Shown here one piece after another: positions 63,451-64,000 of a DNA stretch of 64,000 nt. Within the stretch, counting starts at the first letter, position 1. Every line of letters begins with the position of its first letter. Source of the DNA: Methanolapillus ohkumae (lineage in GTDB: Archaea; Halobacteriota; Methanosarcinia; Methanosarcinales; Methanosarcinaceae); contig NZ_CP131061.1 in assembly GCF_032594355.1 (NCBI RefSeq), positions 1,426,001 to 1,490,000 on the forward strand, read 5' to 3'. Below the pieces are notes generated by a model. That model had not been told where the DNA came from. It saw only the letters and a list, made by a program, of their open reading frames with translations, and searched no databases. A program made the translations under genes and the position numbers.

Positions 63451-64000
63451 ATGTCAGAAGAATGCAATTGCGGTTGTGTTTCCCTTCCGCTGATTGGAGA
63501 CGACGCGCCGGCCTTTCAAGCCGAAACCACAAACGGTCCCTTAAATTTTCCGAAAGATTACAAAGGAAAGTGGGTCATTTTATTCAGCCATCCGGCGGAC
63601 TTCACACCGGTTTGTACGACCGAGTTCATCACGTTTGCCAACATGGCAGACGATTTCGCAAAAATTAATGTGGAACTCATCGGGCTTTCCATTGACAGTA
63701 TTACGTCCCACATCGCATGGCTCAAAGAAATCAAGGACCGGATTGAGTACAAAGGCTCAAAAGGCGTTGTTGTGAAATTTCCGGTAATTGCCGATATTAA
63801 AATGGATGTCGCCAAGAAATACGGCATGATCCAGCCCGGTGTTTCCGACACCAAGGCGGTTCGTGCGGTTTTTATCATCGACCCGGATGCCAAAATCAAA
63901 GCGATTTTGTATTATCCGATGTCGGCCGGTCGCAACATGGAAGAAATCAAGCGCTTGGTACAAGCGCTTCAGGTGAACTACAAAGATAAAGTGTCCACGC
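63451..64000 (+). CDS. Peroxiredoxin, 3' end beyond window
   Basis: Thiol peroxidase reducing peroxides. 183 codons are visible and the frame is open at the right edge. The peroxidatic Cys lies in SHPADFTPVCTTEFITFANM, and the GLSIDSITSHIAWLKEIKDR and FPVIADIKMDVAKKYGMIQP segments identify the Prx6/AhpC-like archaeal form. The N-terminus carries an extra CNCGCV cysteine cluster before the usual PLIGDDAPAFQAETTNG start. AGGTG lies 8 bases before ATG 63451. Confidence 0.93.
   Translation, partial: MSEECNCGCVSLPLIGDDAPAFQAETTNGPLNFPKDYKGKWVILFSHPADFTPVCTTEFITFANMADDFAKINVELIGLSIDSITSHIAWLKEIKDRIEYKGSKGVVVKFPVIADIKMDVAKKYGMIQPGVSDTKAVRAVFIIDPDAKIKAILYYPMSAGRNMEEIKRLVQALQVNYKDKVST

Overview
The window reads as a piece of a methanogenic archaeon of the Methanosarcinaceae. 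Archaeal markers are TBP, RpoL, the exosome subunit Csl4, class I LysRS, Sep-tRNA:Cys-tRNA synthase, DtdA, Dph2, RbkR-type riboflavin kinase and an archaeosortase. It also carries bacterial-type gyrase and the siroheme-dependent heme route (ahbA, ahbB, ahbD), as several Methanosarcinales do. Two conserved genes (dph2 and a MEMO1-family gene) are interrupted by one in-frame TAG each, and no complete protein gene here ends in TAG. That is what a pyrrolysine-decoding genome looks like. AT-rich spacers full of short tandem repeats suggest a host-associated relative such as Methanimicrococcus or Methanolapillus; the genus is an inference.

Layout. 1-4 kb: partial argD, a flavin reductase, tRNA-Thr(CGU) and a SulP transporter. 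4.7-10.7 kb: gyrB-gyrA and a PdxS homologue in which three active-site positions are replaced. 11-13.6 kb: two tandem HicA-like toxin/antitoxin-like modules with almost identical promoters and operators, a small membrane protein and tRNA-Leu(CAA). 13.8-25 kb: DUF92 membrane protein, U32 protein, ribB-ribK, a zinc-ribbon protein, archaeosortase, SepCysS and hisF. 25.5-32.8 kb: hemA-orf-hemB-hemL-hemC followed by pyrD-pyrK. 33-38.6 kb: a MutS-family ATPase, an AglJ-like glycosyltransferase, tbp and an acidic orphan. 38.6-43.1 kb: sirC, ahbB, ahbA, ahbD and aroC. 44-53 kb: an HdrD-like iron-sulphur protein, lysS, the information-processing run hpt-dph2(TAG)-methyltransferase-csl4-rpoL, and mutY. 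53.3-57.8 kb: an accessory-looking stretch with SUFU, DUF4240, DUF1266 and TPR proteins. 58-64 kb: pyrH, dtdA, the MEMO1 gene with its internal TAG, a secreted protein with a PGF-CTERM-like tail, and a partial peroxiredoxin.

How the genes fit together. Heme: hemA, hemL, hemB and hemC take glutamyl-tRNA to hydroxymethylbilane; sirC makes sirohydrochlorin; AhbA/B decarboxylate siroheme and AhbD makes heme. HemD, the uroporphyrinogen methyltransferase and AhbC are not in view. Surface: the archaeosortase, an AglJ-like first-sugar transferase and a sequon-rich secreted protein form a plausible processing and glycosylation set.

Non-coding DNA is the other theme. There are two apparent families of dispersed intergenic elements: a GC-rich core with CGCGCGTTATGGC and an AT-rich tail, and a 26/27-bp repeat followed by a perfect GC-rich hairpin. 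Besides these, there are more than a dozen local tandem repeats, several of which run into coding sequence as low-complexity insertions or tails.
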